Source of the DNA: Streptomyces atriruber
GTDB taxonomy: Bacteria > Actinomycetota > Actinomycetes > Streptomycetales > Streptomycetaceae
Assembly (NCBI RefSeq): GCF_001418325.1
Contig: NZ_LIPN01000007.1
Coordinates: forward strand, 1 to 33,753
Length of the DNA stretch: 33,753 nucleotides
Direction: 5' to 3'
The number at the start of each line of letters is the position of its first letter. Position 1 is the stretch's first letter. Shown here one piece after another: positions 24,543 through 32,884 of this stretch. The notes beneath the pieces are model-generated. The model searched no databases. It was not told where the DNA came from and worked only from the letters and a program-made list of their open reading frames with translations. The position numbers were made by a program, and so were the translations under genes.

Positions 24543-26978
24543 GTGGCGGGCGAGACCCCCGACAGATCGAAGCAGCGGAAGTCGTCGGGGAACCCGACCC
24601 CGGAGGAGACCTCCGGGCCGGCGCCGGAGGAACGCGACCCGCGTCTCGCGATGACGCGCGAGACGCCGCAGGCGCGGGAGGACCGGGCAACCGCCGTCTT
24701 CTCGACGAAGGACGTCGCCGAGGCGGCGACCGGTTCCGACGGTCCGGATGGCTCGAACGATTCGGGCGATGCGGACGGTTCGGATGGTCCGGGCGAGCCG
24801 GATCCCGAGCACGAGTCCGCGTCCGAGCACGAGTCGGCGCCCGAGTCCGCGCCCGCGGCAGAGTCCGAGTCAGGGGACTCTGCCGCGGGCGAGGGCGAGG
24901 GCGAGGGCGAGGGCGAGGGCGAGGAGGCTCCCAAGGCGGACGCTCCCAAGGCGGACGCTCCCAAGGCCGACGCTCCCAAGGCGGAGGGGAACGGCGACGC
25001 GCGGCTGCGGGACGCGGTGGCGGCGTGGGTCGCGACCTCCGACGACCCGGAGCCCGAGTCCGAGTCCGAGACGTCGGAGGAGAGCTCCGACGCGACGGAA
25101 GCGGCGGACGAGCCCGCGGACAAGCCCGAGGCGGCCGCTGAGCCGGACCTGAAGCCGAAGTCGAAGCCGGAACCTTCCGCCAAGGACGACTCGGTCGAAG
25201 CCGAAGCCGAAGCCGAAGCCGAAGGCAAAGCCGCGGACACCCCTGCCGACGACGCCCCCGCCGACGGCGACGCCAAGTCCACCGGCGTCGACCAGGCCAC
25301 GGCCGTCTTCAAGGCGCTGCCCCCGAAGGGCACCGGCAAGGCCGTCGACCAGCCCACCACCATGCTCAAGCTGGGGGACCACAAGGACCCCAAGAGCGAG
25401 GGTGCAAAGGGCACTGCAAAGCCCGAGGGCGATGCCGAGCGGACCAGCAAGTTCGTCGCGCTGAAGCCGCTCGACGAGCCGTCCGCCCGCACCGCGCCCA
25501 AGACCGCGCCCAAGACCGCCCCCAAGGGTGAGTCGGCCGCCGGGCCGGAGTCGAAGGCCGAGTCCAAGGCGGCGCCCAAGGCCGCCCCCAAGGGCCCCGA
25601 GGTCAAGGCGGGGCCTACGGCCCCCGCGGGTCCCGCCGTGCCCCCGCCGGTGGAGCGCACCACCCAGCAGCCGCTGCCGCCCAAGCCGCCGATCGACCTG
25701 CTCGCCGAGCTGACCAACACCCCGCCGCCGCCGGAGACCCCGGTCCGCACCGCCGTGCGCCGGGTCAAGATCTGGACGCCGCTGGTCCTGCTCCTGGTGG
25801 TCGTCTTTGCAGTCGTACAGGCCGTCCGTCCGCTGCCGACGCCCACCCTGCAGCTCACCGCGCAGGAGAGCGTGTCGTTCGAGGGCGGCAAGCCGGACGT
25901 GCCGTGGCCGAGCGACGGCCAGGCCGCGATGGACGTCAACGGCATCGGCACGTTCGGTACGTCGGGTGAGCAGAAGCCCGTGCCGATCGCGAGCATCGCG
26001 AAGGTCATGACGGTCTACCTGATCCTGCGGGACCACCCGCTGGAGAAGGGCAAGGACGGCCCGAAGATCCCCGTCGACGCCGCCGCCCAGAAGCACTACG
26101 AGACCGGCAAGCCGGCCAACGAGTCGGTCGTCAAGGTCACCGAGGGCCAGAAGATCACCGAGTACGAGGCGCTGCAGGCGGTCATGCTTCCGTCGGCGAA
26201 CAACGTCGCCAAGCTGCTCGCCCGCTGGGACACCAAGAGCAGCTCCGAGGACGAGTTCGTCGCGAAGATGAACAAGACCGCCAAGGAGCTGGGGATGAAG
26301 AACACCCACTACACGGACCCCAGCGGCCTGGACAAGACGACCGTGTCGACCGCCGAGGACCTGGTGAAGCTCGGCCGGGCGGCCATGGAGAACCCCGTCT
26401 TCAACGAGATCTCCCGCCAGCCCAGCTACACCGACCTCAACAACGACAAGCAGACGAACTTCTTCAAGCTCGTCCCGACCGTCGCCATCGGCATCAAGAC
26501 CGGCACCACCACCGCGGCCGGCGGCAACATCCTCTTCGCCGCGGAGAAGGTGATCGACGGCAAGAGGCAGACGATCATCGGCGCCGCCCTCGGCCAGTAC
26601 GGGAGCAACGGCGTCGCCAACATCGACAAGGTCACCGACGTCACCAAGGACCTGATCGCGGCCGGACAGGACGCCCTCAAGTCCAAGACGATCGTGAAGA
26701 AGGGCGATGTCGTCGGCCAGGTGGACGACGGTCTCGGCGGCACGACTCCGGTCGTCGCCACCAAGGACGTCTCCGCGGTCGGCTGGTCGGGCCTGACCGT
26801 CAAGCTGCAGCTCGACGACATCAAGGGTAAGACCGTTCCGAACACGGCGAAGGCGGGCACCGAGGTCGGTGTGCTGCACGTCGGCGACGGCAAGGGCGAC
26901 GCCGTCGAGGTGCCGGTCGCGCTGCAGAAGGATCTCAGCGAACCGGGCTTCGGCGCCAAGCTGACCCGGGTCGGCTGA
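24543..26978 (+). CDS. D-alanyl-D-alanine carboxypeptidase (peptidase S11) with long disordered N-terminus
   Basis: An 811-residue penicillin-binding-type carboxypeptidase that trims the terminal D-Ala from peptidoglycan pentapeptides. Residues 1-408 are low-complexity: Ser/Glu/Asp-rich, then EG repeats, APKAD repeats, EA repeats and Pro/Lys-rich segments. One transmembrane helix (WTPLVLLLVVVFAVVQAV, about 411-428) places this part in the cytoplasm and the rest outside. The catalytic motifs are SIAK (Ser484, Lys487), SAN (Ser551, Asn553) and KTG (Lys652), all intact. The start is GTG 24543, with GAGGAGG 5 bp upstream. The in-frame ATG at 24522 is an alternative. S11 enzymes are commonly near 400 residues, so the N-terminal half is an addition. 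It resembles SCO4439, a spore-wall carboxypeptidase as I recall. Confidence 0.92.
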   Translation: MAGETPDRSKQRKSSGNPTPEETSGPAPEERDPRLAMTRETPQAREDRATAVFSTKDVAEAATGSDGPDGSNDSGDADGSDGPGEPDPEHESASEHESAPESAPAAESESGDSAAGEGEGEGEGEGEEAPKADAPKADAPKADAPKAEGNGDARLRDAVAAWVATSDDPEPESESETSEESSDATEAADEPADKPEAAAEPDLKPKSKPEPSAKDDSVEAEAEAEAEGKAADTPADDAPADGDAKSTGVDQATAVFKALPPKGTGKAVDQPTTMLKLGDHKDPKSEGAKGTAKPEGDAERTSKFVALKPLDEPSARTAPKTAPKTAPKGESAAGPESKAESKAAPKAAPKGPEVKAGPTAPAGPAVPPPVERTTQQPLPPKPPIDLLAELTNTPPPPETPVRTAVRRVKIWTPLVLLLVVVFAVVQAVRPLPTPTLQLTAQESVSFEGGKPDVPWPSDGQAAMDVNGIGTFGTSGEQKPVPIASIAKVMTVYLILRDHPLEKGKDGPKIPVDAAAQKHYETGKPANESVVKVTEGQKITEYEALQAVMLPSANNVAKLLARWDTKSSSEDEFVAKMNKTAKELGMKNTHYTDPSGLDKTTVSTAEDLVKLGRAAMENPVFNEISRQPSYTDLNNDKQTNFFKLVPTVAIGIKTGTTTAAGGNILFAAEKVIDGKRQTIIGAALGQYGSNGVANIDKVTDVTKDLIAAGQDALKSKTIVKKGDVVGQVDDGLGGTTPVVATKDVSAVGWSGLTVKLQLDDIKGKTVPNTAKAGTEVGVLHVGDGKGDAVEVPVALQKDLSEPGFGAKLTRVG
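24891..24986 (+). repeat. In-frame tandem repeats in the carboxypeptidase gene
   Basis: Five copies of GAGGGC (24891-24920, coding Glu-Gly), then four 15-base units of GCTCCCAAGGCSGAS (24927-24986, coding Ala-Pro-Lys-Ala-Asp/Glu). Unit lengths are multiples of three, so gains or losses keep the frame. Confidence 0.85.
25197..25220 (+). repeat. GAAGCC tandem repeat in the carboxypeptidase gene
   Basis: Four copies of GAAGCC (Glu-Ala), followed by a variant GAAGGC. This is a second slippage-prone, frame-preserving repeat in the disordered N-terminal half. Confidence 0.8.
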
Positions 26979-26982
26979 GCCC

Positions 26983-27017
26983 CGCGAGGGGAGGCCCGCC
27001 GCGGGCCTCCCCTCGCG
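26983..27017 (+). terminator. Strong terminator hairpin after the carboxypeptidase gene
   Basis: A long inverted repeat (26983-26997 with 27003-27017, 15 bp perfect, 5-base loop) begins 4 bp after the stop codon. It should separate this gene from the next one, whose start is at 27091. Confidence 0.75.
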
Positions 27018-27090
27018 CGTGCGTGCTAGCGTCACAAGCTCGGGGACCCGGGGTACTCCGGAAACATGGACGACACGGGGAGAGCCTCCA

Positions 27091-28941
27091 GTGGCCACAG
27101 CGGAGCCGACGCGCGCGGACGAAGCCGCCGCACCTGACCAGGGCGACGGCCCCCGCACCGGTGGGCGGATCAAGCTGCCGGCCCAGCGCAGCGAGCCCGG
27201 GAACGGGTCCGCGGAGCCCTGGCAGAAGCGCTTCCTGCGCCACCCGGTGACGATCACGACGGCGGTCGCCGCCGTGCTGCACGTCGTCTGGTTCCTCGTC
27301 TTCGCCAACAGCGGCGGCGACCTCGCGGCGCAGGACGCCTGGGCCGAGTTCGTCGGGCGGCATCCCGCGTCGGCGTACAACCTCGGCTGGTACGGCGGCA
27401 TGCACCCGGTGTCGTACAGCGTGATCTCGCCGTACCTGATGTCGGTGCTCGGCGTGCGGACCACGATGATGATCGCGGGCACCGTCTCCGCGGCGCTGCT
27501 CACGATGATCCTCATGCGCAGCCGCGCGGTGAAGGGCAGGCTGCTGTGGCCGGTCGCCGCGGGTGTCTTCGCACTGCTCGCCAACGCGGTGTCGGGCCGC
27601 GTGACCTACGGCCTCGGCCAGATGTTCGCGCTCGCGGCCGTCGCCGCCGTCTTCTGCTGGCCGCACCGCTGGCGCTACAAGCGGTGGGCGAAGGCGCTGG
27701 TCGCCGCCCCGTTCGCGGCGCTCGCGACGATGGGCAGCCCGGTGGCGGGCCTCTTCGTCGGGCTCGTCGCCGTCGCGCTGTTCCTCAGCAAGCGCTACCC
27801 GGGCGCGTACGCACTGGGCATCGCGCCCGCCATCGTCGTGGGCCTCTCCGCGTGGCTCTTCCCGTTCTCGGGCACGCAGCCGATGTCGTTCGGCTCGGCG
27901 TCGCTGCCGCTGATCGCCTCGGTGATCGTCTACTTCGTCGTGCCGAAGCAGTGGAAGACTGTCCGGATCACCACCGCCGTGTACGCGGCGTTCGTGCTCG
28001 GCGTCTGGCTCATCAGCTCGCAGATCGGCTCCAACATCTCGCGCCTCGCGATGTCCTTCGCGGGCGTCGCGCTGATCGCCGCGCTGCCGTACGCGGTGCC
28101 GAAGTCCCGCACCTGGTACGTGATCGTCGTGGCCTTCGTCGGCTTCACCGGCTGGATCGGGTACAAGGCCGTCGACGACATAGTGCACACCCGCTCCGAC
28201 GCCTCCTGGACGCGTGAGGTCGCGCCCCTGGTGAACGAGCTGAAGGAGAAGGGCGCCGCGAAGGGCCGCCTGGAAGTGGTGCCGGCCCGCAGCCACCGCG
28301 AGGCGTCCGCGCTGCCCGCGTACGTCCAGCTCGCGCGGGGCTGGAACCGGCAGGCCGACATGGAGCGCAACCCGCTCTTCTACGACGACACCCTGAACTC
28401 GGCGAACTACCACGAGTGGCTGCAGCGCTGGTCCGTGCATTACGTGGCGCTCCCCAAGGGCGAGCCCGACGGCGACGGCGGCAAGCGCGAGGCGCAGCTC
28501 ATCACGGACGGCCTGCCGTACCTGAAGAAGGTGTGGGTCGACGACAACTGGCAGCTGTACGAGGTCACCGACCCGCGGCCGCTCGCCGAGCCGAACGCCG
28601 TCGTGACGCGCGCCGAGCAGGGCGAGATGACGCTGCGCGTCGACAAGCCGGGCCGCATCCTGATCCGCATCCCGTACTCGCCGTGGCTGAGCATCGTCGA
28701 CGAGCACGGCAAGGGCATGAAGGCGCCGCAGGAGACCGACGCGTCCAAGCGGCAGCGCGAGCTGAACGAGAAGCGCCCCAAGAAGTACGAGAACGCCAAC
28801 GGCTGTCTGACGGAGGCGCGGGAGGACCAGGCGGGCGACAAGTGGGTCGAGCTGCTCGCCCCGAAGGCCGGCACCTACCGGCTCGGCTCGCCCTACCAGC
28901 TGCCCCGCGGCACGCCCTGCCCGGAGGAGCTGAGCCGCTGA
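27091..28941 (+). CDS. Polytopic membrane protein, possible GT-C-like glycosyltransferase
   Basis: A 616-residue integral membrane protein. About 45 polar residues are followed by roughly ten hydrophobic helices from HPVTITTAVAAVLHVVWFLVF (about 51-70) to TWYVIVVAFVGFTGWIGYKAV (near 345-365). A soluble C-terminal domain of about 245 residues has many charged and aromatic residues. The first extracytoplasmic loop has an acidic residue after the first helix and a conserved-looking patch (AAQDAWAEF ... YNLGWYGGMHPVSYSVISPYL), which recalls GT-C glycosyltransferases using lipid-linked sugars. This is an inference; MFS-like annotation is also possible. The start is GTG 27091, with GGGGAGAG 6 bp upstream. 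It lies after a peptidoglycan enzyme and ends 9 bp before the convergent lipoprotein gene. Confidence 0.7.
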   Translation: MATAEPTRADEAAAPDQGDGPRTGGRIKLPAQRSEPGNGSAEPWQKRFLRHPVTITTAVAAVLHVVWFLVFANSGGDLAAQDAWAEFVGRHPASAYNLGWYGGMHPVSYSVISPYLMSVLGVRTTMMIAGTVSAALLTMILMRSRAVKGRLLWPVAAGVFALLANAVSGRVTYGLGQMFALAAVAAVFCWPHRWRYKRWAKALVAAPFAALATMGSPVAGLFVGLVAVALFLSKRYPGAYALGIAPAIVVGLSAWLFPFSGTQPMSFGSASLPLIASVIVYFVVPKQWKTVRITTAVYAAFVLGVWLISSQIGSNISRLAMSFAGVALIAALPYAVPKSRTWYVIVVAFVGFTGWIGYKAVDDIVHTRSDASWTREVAPLVNELKEKGAAKGRLEVVPARSHREASALPAYVQLARGWNRQADMERNPLFYDDTLNSANYHEWLQRWSVHYVALPKGEPDGDGGKREAQLITDGLPYLKKVWVDDNWQLYEVTDPRPLAEPNAVVTRAEQGEMTLRVDKPGRILIRIPYSPWLSIVDEHGKGMKAPQETDASKRQRELNEKRPKKYENANGCLTEAREDQAGDKWVELLAPKAGTYRLGSPYQLPRGTPCPEELSR

Positions 28942-28950
28942 CGCGGTCCC

Positions 28951-30237
28951 TCAGCCGCCCGGCGGGGCGCAGACCCCGGACTCCGGCAGGCGCCCGGGGG
29001 CCGTGTCCGCGGCGTCCTCGGCGGCTTCCGTGCGCACGGTGTCGAGCCGGCCCAGGAGCTCGTCGAGGCGTTTGCCCGTCGGGTCCCCGAAGTACTGCAG
29101 GACGGCCCGGTGGAACGCGTCGCGCACGCCCGGCGGCATCACGTCCGAGGCGTCGAAGCAGAGCGTGCGCGCCTTGCCGGTGAGGATGCCCGCGATGCGC
29201 CGTCCCGTCGCGTCGGTCGGCTGGGGGTCGGTCGCGTCGGGGAAGAACGGCTGCAGCCCGTCCGTGGCCCGGGCCCGCCAGAGCGTGCGGGCCCGTCGGC
29301 CCGACAGGCGGTCGACGAGGGCGCGGGCCGCCGGGTCGGGGCTGAACACGGCGGCCATGTCGCCCGCCACCTCGTACGCGCCGTCGTGCTCGGCGCTGCC
29401 GCCCAGATAGCCCGCCGCCGGGTCGACGCGGACCCGTTCGTGCGCGTACACGTAGCGGATGAAGGCGCTCTGGTGCTCGTGCGTGCAGCGGGGTTCGAGG
29501 GAGTCGAGGAGGCCGCGCGGGCCCACGTACGGCGTGGTCAGGGACCGGTCGATCGATGTCCTGCCGCGGTCGCCGAGGAGCTCGGCCCAGGTCGTCCACG
29601 CCGTGCGGACCCGCGGATCGCGCCAGGGGAGCCGCCCGGTGGCCCACTGCGTGTACGTGGCGGGGCCCGACCGGTGGAGCAGGATGTCCTCGATCCAGTC
29701 GGTGCCCGGCCAGCCCGAGGTGGCCTGCGAGGCCAGGCCCACGCACCACTTCGGATCCCCGGCGGAGCGGCCCTCCTTGCGCCACACCAGGCTCTTCAGG
29801 TCGACCTTCAGCGGCACCCAGTAGGTGCGGCGCCCGCCGTCCACGTCGAGGCGCGGCGCCCAGGGCGGGAAGGCGCGGGCGGTGGCGGCGCGGTCGAGCG
29901 GGACGAGGTGACCGGCGCGGGCGTGCTCCACGAGCTCACCGATGCTGTTGAGGATCGCCACGTCCGGCGGGTCGCCCGCCTCCAGCTGCGCGCCGAGCGT
30001 CTCCCGCAGGGAACGGGTGCCCTGGTAGGTGTACGACTTCCCGGTGCCGTCGTCGAGGCGGTGCAGCATCGACTCGAACGCCTTGCCCTCCGGGCCCGTC
30101 CAGGGGCCGAGGACGACGAGCGTCTGGGGCCTCGCGTCCCCGCAGGCGCTCGCGGTGACGGCCAGCAGGCAGGCCGCGAGGGCGGCGCGGAACACGGTGC
30201 GCGACCGGCCGGTGCGGCGGCGCGTGCGGCGGTTCAT
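28951..30237 (-). CDS. Substrate-binding lipoprotein (family-1-like), GlnH position
   Basis: A 428-residue exported lipoprotein. The basic N-terminus (RRTRRRTGR) and hydrophobic core lead to the lipobox LLAVTASAC, with lipidated Cys32. The mature part resembles ABC-type family-1 solute-binding proteins: TLVVLGPWTGPEGKAFE, LEAGDPPDVAILNSIGELVEHARAGHLVPLD, YWVPLKVDLKSLVWR and TYTQWATGRLPWRDPRV. No permease or ATPase gene is nearby. It is the last gene of the operon, and its ATG overlaps the TGA of the membrane-protein gene (ATGA). In mycobacteria the equivalent place is held by GlnH, which reports extracellular amino acids to PknG through GlnX. A sensing rather than transport role is inferred. 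Confidence 0.82.
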   Translation of the reverse strand: MNRRTRRRTGRSRTVFRAALAACLLAVTASACGDARPQTLVVLGPWTGPEGKAFESMLHRLDDGTGKSYTYQGTRSLRETLGAQLEAGDPPDVAILNSIGELVEHARAGHLVPLDRAATARAFPPWAPRLDVDGGRRTYWVPLKVDLKSLVWRKEGRSAGDPKWCVGLASQATSGWPGTDWIEDILLHRSGPATYTQWATGRLPWRDPRVRTAWTTWAELLGDRGRTSIDRSLTTPYVGPRGLLDSLEPRCTHEHQSAFIRYVYAHERVRVDPAAGYLGGSAEHDGAYEVAGDMAAVFSPDPAARALVDRLSGRRARTLWRARATDGLQPFFPDATDPQPTDATGRRIAGILTGKARTLCFDASDVMPPGVRDAFHRAVLQYFGDPTGKRLDELLGRLDTVRTEAAEDAADTAPGRLPESGVCAPPGG

Positions 30238-31406
30238 GCGGTGGCTCCTGAGCGGGAGATGAGGACGTATTCGCGGCGGTAGGCGTGGAGGGTGACGCCG
30301 GACAGGGCCGCGCAGAGCAGACCGGCGGGCGTCACCCAGGGCGCGACTCCGTCGAGCCAGGAGAGGCGGCCCGCGGACAGGTCGTGGCGGACGTCTTCGT
30401 CCAGGGACCGGATCAGAAGGGGGTGGGGCTCGCCGAACGGCTGCTCGTCGCCGGTCGACTCGATCGCCGGTGTCGTCCGCTCGGCGAGGTCCGCCGCCGT
30501 CGACACCACGCGCTGCTGCGCCCGGTGGGCGAGGACGGCGTCGGTCGTCAGGAACGGCACGGCGAGCAGCGGCAGGGCGGCCACCAGCAGCGGGACGCTG
30601 ACGTACAGGTGCAGCCTGTGGTGCAGGAACAGCTGGGTGCGCCACAGGCCGAACACGAGCAGCACGAGGGCGAGAGCGGAGACGGCTCCCGCGGCGATCA
30701 CCCGGTCGCCCGGCGCCGCCCGGTCCGCGAGCCTGTCGCGCAGCCGGTCCTCCAGGGAGGAGATGCGGTCGACGACGGAGGTCGCGTCGGAGCCCGAGCC
30801 GCTGTCGGGACGGCAGCGCGGATAGCCGTCCGCGTCCGTCTTCTTCGCGGTCCCCGGCGGCGGACAGAGCATGCTGCGCGCGTACGAGAGTCCGGCGTCG
30901 CGCAGCGCGGGGTCGGCGACGTTGTTCTGCGCGAAGGTGATCCAGGTGCCGTAGTCGACGACGAGCCCGGAGACCACGTCGAGCTGCTGGCGTTCGGCGG
31001 TGGTCAGAGCGCCGCTGCGGGCCACCTGGTTGAGGCGCTGCACGGCCCGCGTGGTGCGCGTGCTGTACCGCTTGCTCAACCCGCTGAGCTGCACGGCCTC
31101 CCCGGCCGCCAGACTCTCCTGCGCCTCGCGGTCGGCGATGCGCAGGGACGTCTCGGCCTCGGCGAGCCCGACGAGCGCGGGCACGAAGCTGTCCCGCAGG
31201 ACCGCGGAGTCCTCGCGGACGTCCGCGTACGCCCACCCGAACGCGACGGCCACGACGACGGTGAGCAGCGGCAGAGCCACGAGCCGGTCCCGTAAGTACG
31301 CGCGGTTGCGCGGGCGTTCGGTGAGCGGCACCGGCCACGCGTACCGGCGCAGTGCGCGCAGCGCGTCGGCGGCGAGCGGCGGGACGGCGCGCCACGGGGC
31401 CGTCAC
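30234..31406 (-). CDS. Four-helix membrane protein, GlnX-like sensor
   Basis: A 390-residue membrane protein with four helices: about 43-62 (LVALPLLTVVVAVAFGWAYA), then a mostly helical extracytoplasmic region of some 170 residues, a helix pair (VIAAGAVSALALVLLVFGLW and LYVSVPLLVAALPLLAVPFL), a second extracytoplasmic loop of about 70 residues, and a last helix (WVTPAGLLCAALSGVTLHAY). This layout and the neighbours match mycobacterial GlnX, which links the binding protein GlnH to the kinase PknG. No kinase, HAMP or transporter signature is seen. The GTG at 31406 overlaps the stop of the VWA gene (GTGA), and its own stop overlaps the next ATG, so translation is coupled. The homology is inferred from topology and context. 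Confidence 0.72.
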   Translation of the reverse strand: MTAPWRAVPPLAADALRALRRYAWPVPLTERPRNRAYLRDRLVALPLLTVVVAVAFGWAYADVREDSAVLRDSFVPALVGLAEAETSLRIADREAQESLAAGEAVQLSGLSKRYSTRTTRAVQRLNQVARSGALTTAERQQLDVVSGLVVDYGTWITFAQNNVADPALRDAGLSYARSMLCPPPGTAKKTDADGYPRCRPDSGSGSDATSVVDRISSLEDRLRDRLADRAAPGDRVIAAGAVSALALVLLVFGLWRTQLFLHHRLHLYVSVPLLVAALPLLAVPFLTTDAVLAHRAQQRVVSTAADLAERTTPAIESTGDEQPFGEPHPLLIRSLDEDVRHDLSAGRLSWLDGVAPWVTPAGLLCAALSGVTLHAYRREYVLISRSGATA

Positions 31407-32884
31407 CGGGCGGCGCCGGGTGGGCGGGGTCCCGGCGGGCGGGGGCCCGGCAGGACGGTGGTGCTGGACTGGATGCGGGCCGCCTCCACGTCGAACTTCG
31501 CGATGCGGTCCCGGAGTTCGACCGTGCCCCCGGCCGAGTCGCGGACGCGGACCAGGCGGCGCAGATGGTCCTGCATGGCGGTGTCGCCCGCCTCGGAGGC
31601 GAGCCGCCACGCCGCGCCGAGCAGGGTCTCGGCGGCCGCCCGTCTGCCGAGCTTCAGCTCCGCGCAGGCCTCCTCGAAGGTGCGGTGCAGCTCCTCCTCC
31701 TGCCGGTAGTGGGCGACCTGGGGGTCCAGGCGGCTGTAGAGGTCCGCGTCGTCGGTCCAGCGCATCAGCACGGGCTGCGGGTCGGGCAGCCGCGCCGCGG
31801 CCGGGCCCTCCGTGTCCAGCTCGACCTCCGTCAGCAGGAGCTGCTTGCCGAGCTGGGCGGGGTCGTAGGGGGCGCCGACGCAGAGCAGATAGGCGCGGGT
31901 CTCCTCGCCGCACGGGCCGAGGTCGTACTCGTGGACCGGGCCGCCCGCGCCCGTTCCGACCCCGGACAGGTCGACGCGGTCGGGGCGGAGCGCGACCCGC
32001 GTGGGGTGGACCTGCTCGAAGGAGTGCGGACGCACCCCGGCGCGGTGGTAGAGGCGCAGCCGCAGGCCCGTGACGTCGCGGTCGGCGGCCCGTCCGGTGA
32101 GCGAGGCCAGCTCGTCGGGCAGCCGGGTCAGATCCGCCACCGCGCGGGTGCGGCCGCCCAGCGTCCTGGCGATCAGCAGGAGTTCGTCGGTCTCCCAGGC
32201 GTCCCCGATGCCCACGACGTCGCAGGCGAAGGCCCGCGCGCACCGCTCGACGCGTTCGTGCAGCTCCGCGCGCGTCTCGTAGCCGGGCTCGTTCTTGCCG
32301 TCGGTGAGCAGCAGCGCGTGGCGCACCCAGGCGCCGTCGGCGGCGGCGGGCAGCTCCCTGAAGAGCTGCCGGGCGCGCTCCAGCCAGGTGCCCATCGCGG
32401 TGCCGCCGCCCGGCGTGCAGTCGTGCAGGGCGGCCTCCGCGGCGGCCCGCGACTCGGCGTGCGCGACGGCGAGTCCGGGCCGCCGCGGGTAGATCATGGC
32501 GGTCCTGTCGCCCCCGGCGACCAGGGCGAACAGTGAGCCGTCCGGGATGCGGGCCAGCGCGCTGACGGCGGCGGCGCGGGCGGCCGCGAGGCGGCTCGGC
32601 GGCATCACCATCGAGGAGGAGTGGTCGATGAGCAGGACCTCCGCGAGGCGGGGCCCGGCCGCCTCCGCCGCGTCCGCGTCGGCCCCGTCCGCGTCCGCGG
32701 GGGCCCGCACGGTGGCGGCGGGCGGCGCGTGCGCGGCGCCCGGTCTGCGGACCGTCACCGTGAGGACGGCGTACATCCGCGCCGTCTCCTGCCCGTCCGC
32801 TGTGCGGGGGCGGGGCAGCTCGACGACCTGGCTCACTTCCAGGCCGACCGAGGCGGCCAGTTCCTGATCTTCTTGCCCAGCCAT
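31403..32884 (-). CDS. VWA-domain protein
   Basis: A 493-residue cytoplasmic protein with a von Willebrand factor A domain. The metal-ion-dependent adhesion site is complete: DHSSS (87-91), Thr162 in GGGTAMG and Asp195 in LLTDGKNE. It should bind Mg2+ and a partner protein. Residues 260-370 form a beta-rich domain, a helical region follows (HRTFEEACAELKLGRRAAAETLLGAAWRLA), and the tail is Pro-rich (PGPRPPGPRPPGAAR). The start is ATG 32884, with AAGGA 6 bp upstream and a 52-bp overlap with the kinase gene. A GTG at 32836 would instead give a 4-bp GTGA overlap like the other junctions. It lies between kinase and membrane-sensor genes, so an adaptor role is inferred. Confidence 0.88.
   Translation of the reverse strand: MAGQEDQELAASVGLEVSQVVELPRPRTADGQETARMYAVLTVTVRRPGAAHAPPAATVRAPADADGADADAAEAAGPRLAEVLLIDHSSSMVMPPSRLAAARAAAVSALARIPDGSLFALVAGGDRTAMIYPRRPGLAVAHAESRAAAEAALHDCTPGGGTAMGTWLERARQLFRELPAAADGAWVRHALLLTDGKNEPGYETRAELHERVERCARAFACDVVGIGDAWETDELLLIARTLGGRTRAVADLTRLPDELASLTGRAADRDVTGLRLRLYHRAGVRPHSFEQVHPTRVALRPDRVDLSGVGTGAGGPVHEYDLGPCGEETRAYLLCVGAPYDPAQLGKQLLLTEVELDTEGPAAARLPDPQPVLMRWTDDADLYSRLDPQVAHYRQEEELHRTFEEACAELKLGRRAAAETLLGAAWRLASEAGDTAMQDHLRRLVRVRDSAGGTVELRDRIAKFDVEAARIQSSTTVLPGPRPPGPRPPGAAR

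Noticed and set aside
24428..26008. Ser/Ala-rich 526-residue minus-strand frame opposite the carboxypeptidase N-terminus
   Set aside because: A mirror of the low-complexity coding repeats. It has no signal sequence, ribosome site or domain.
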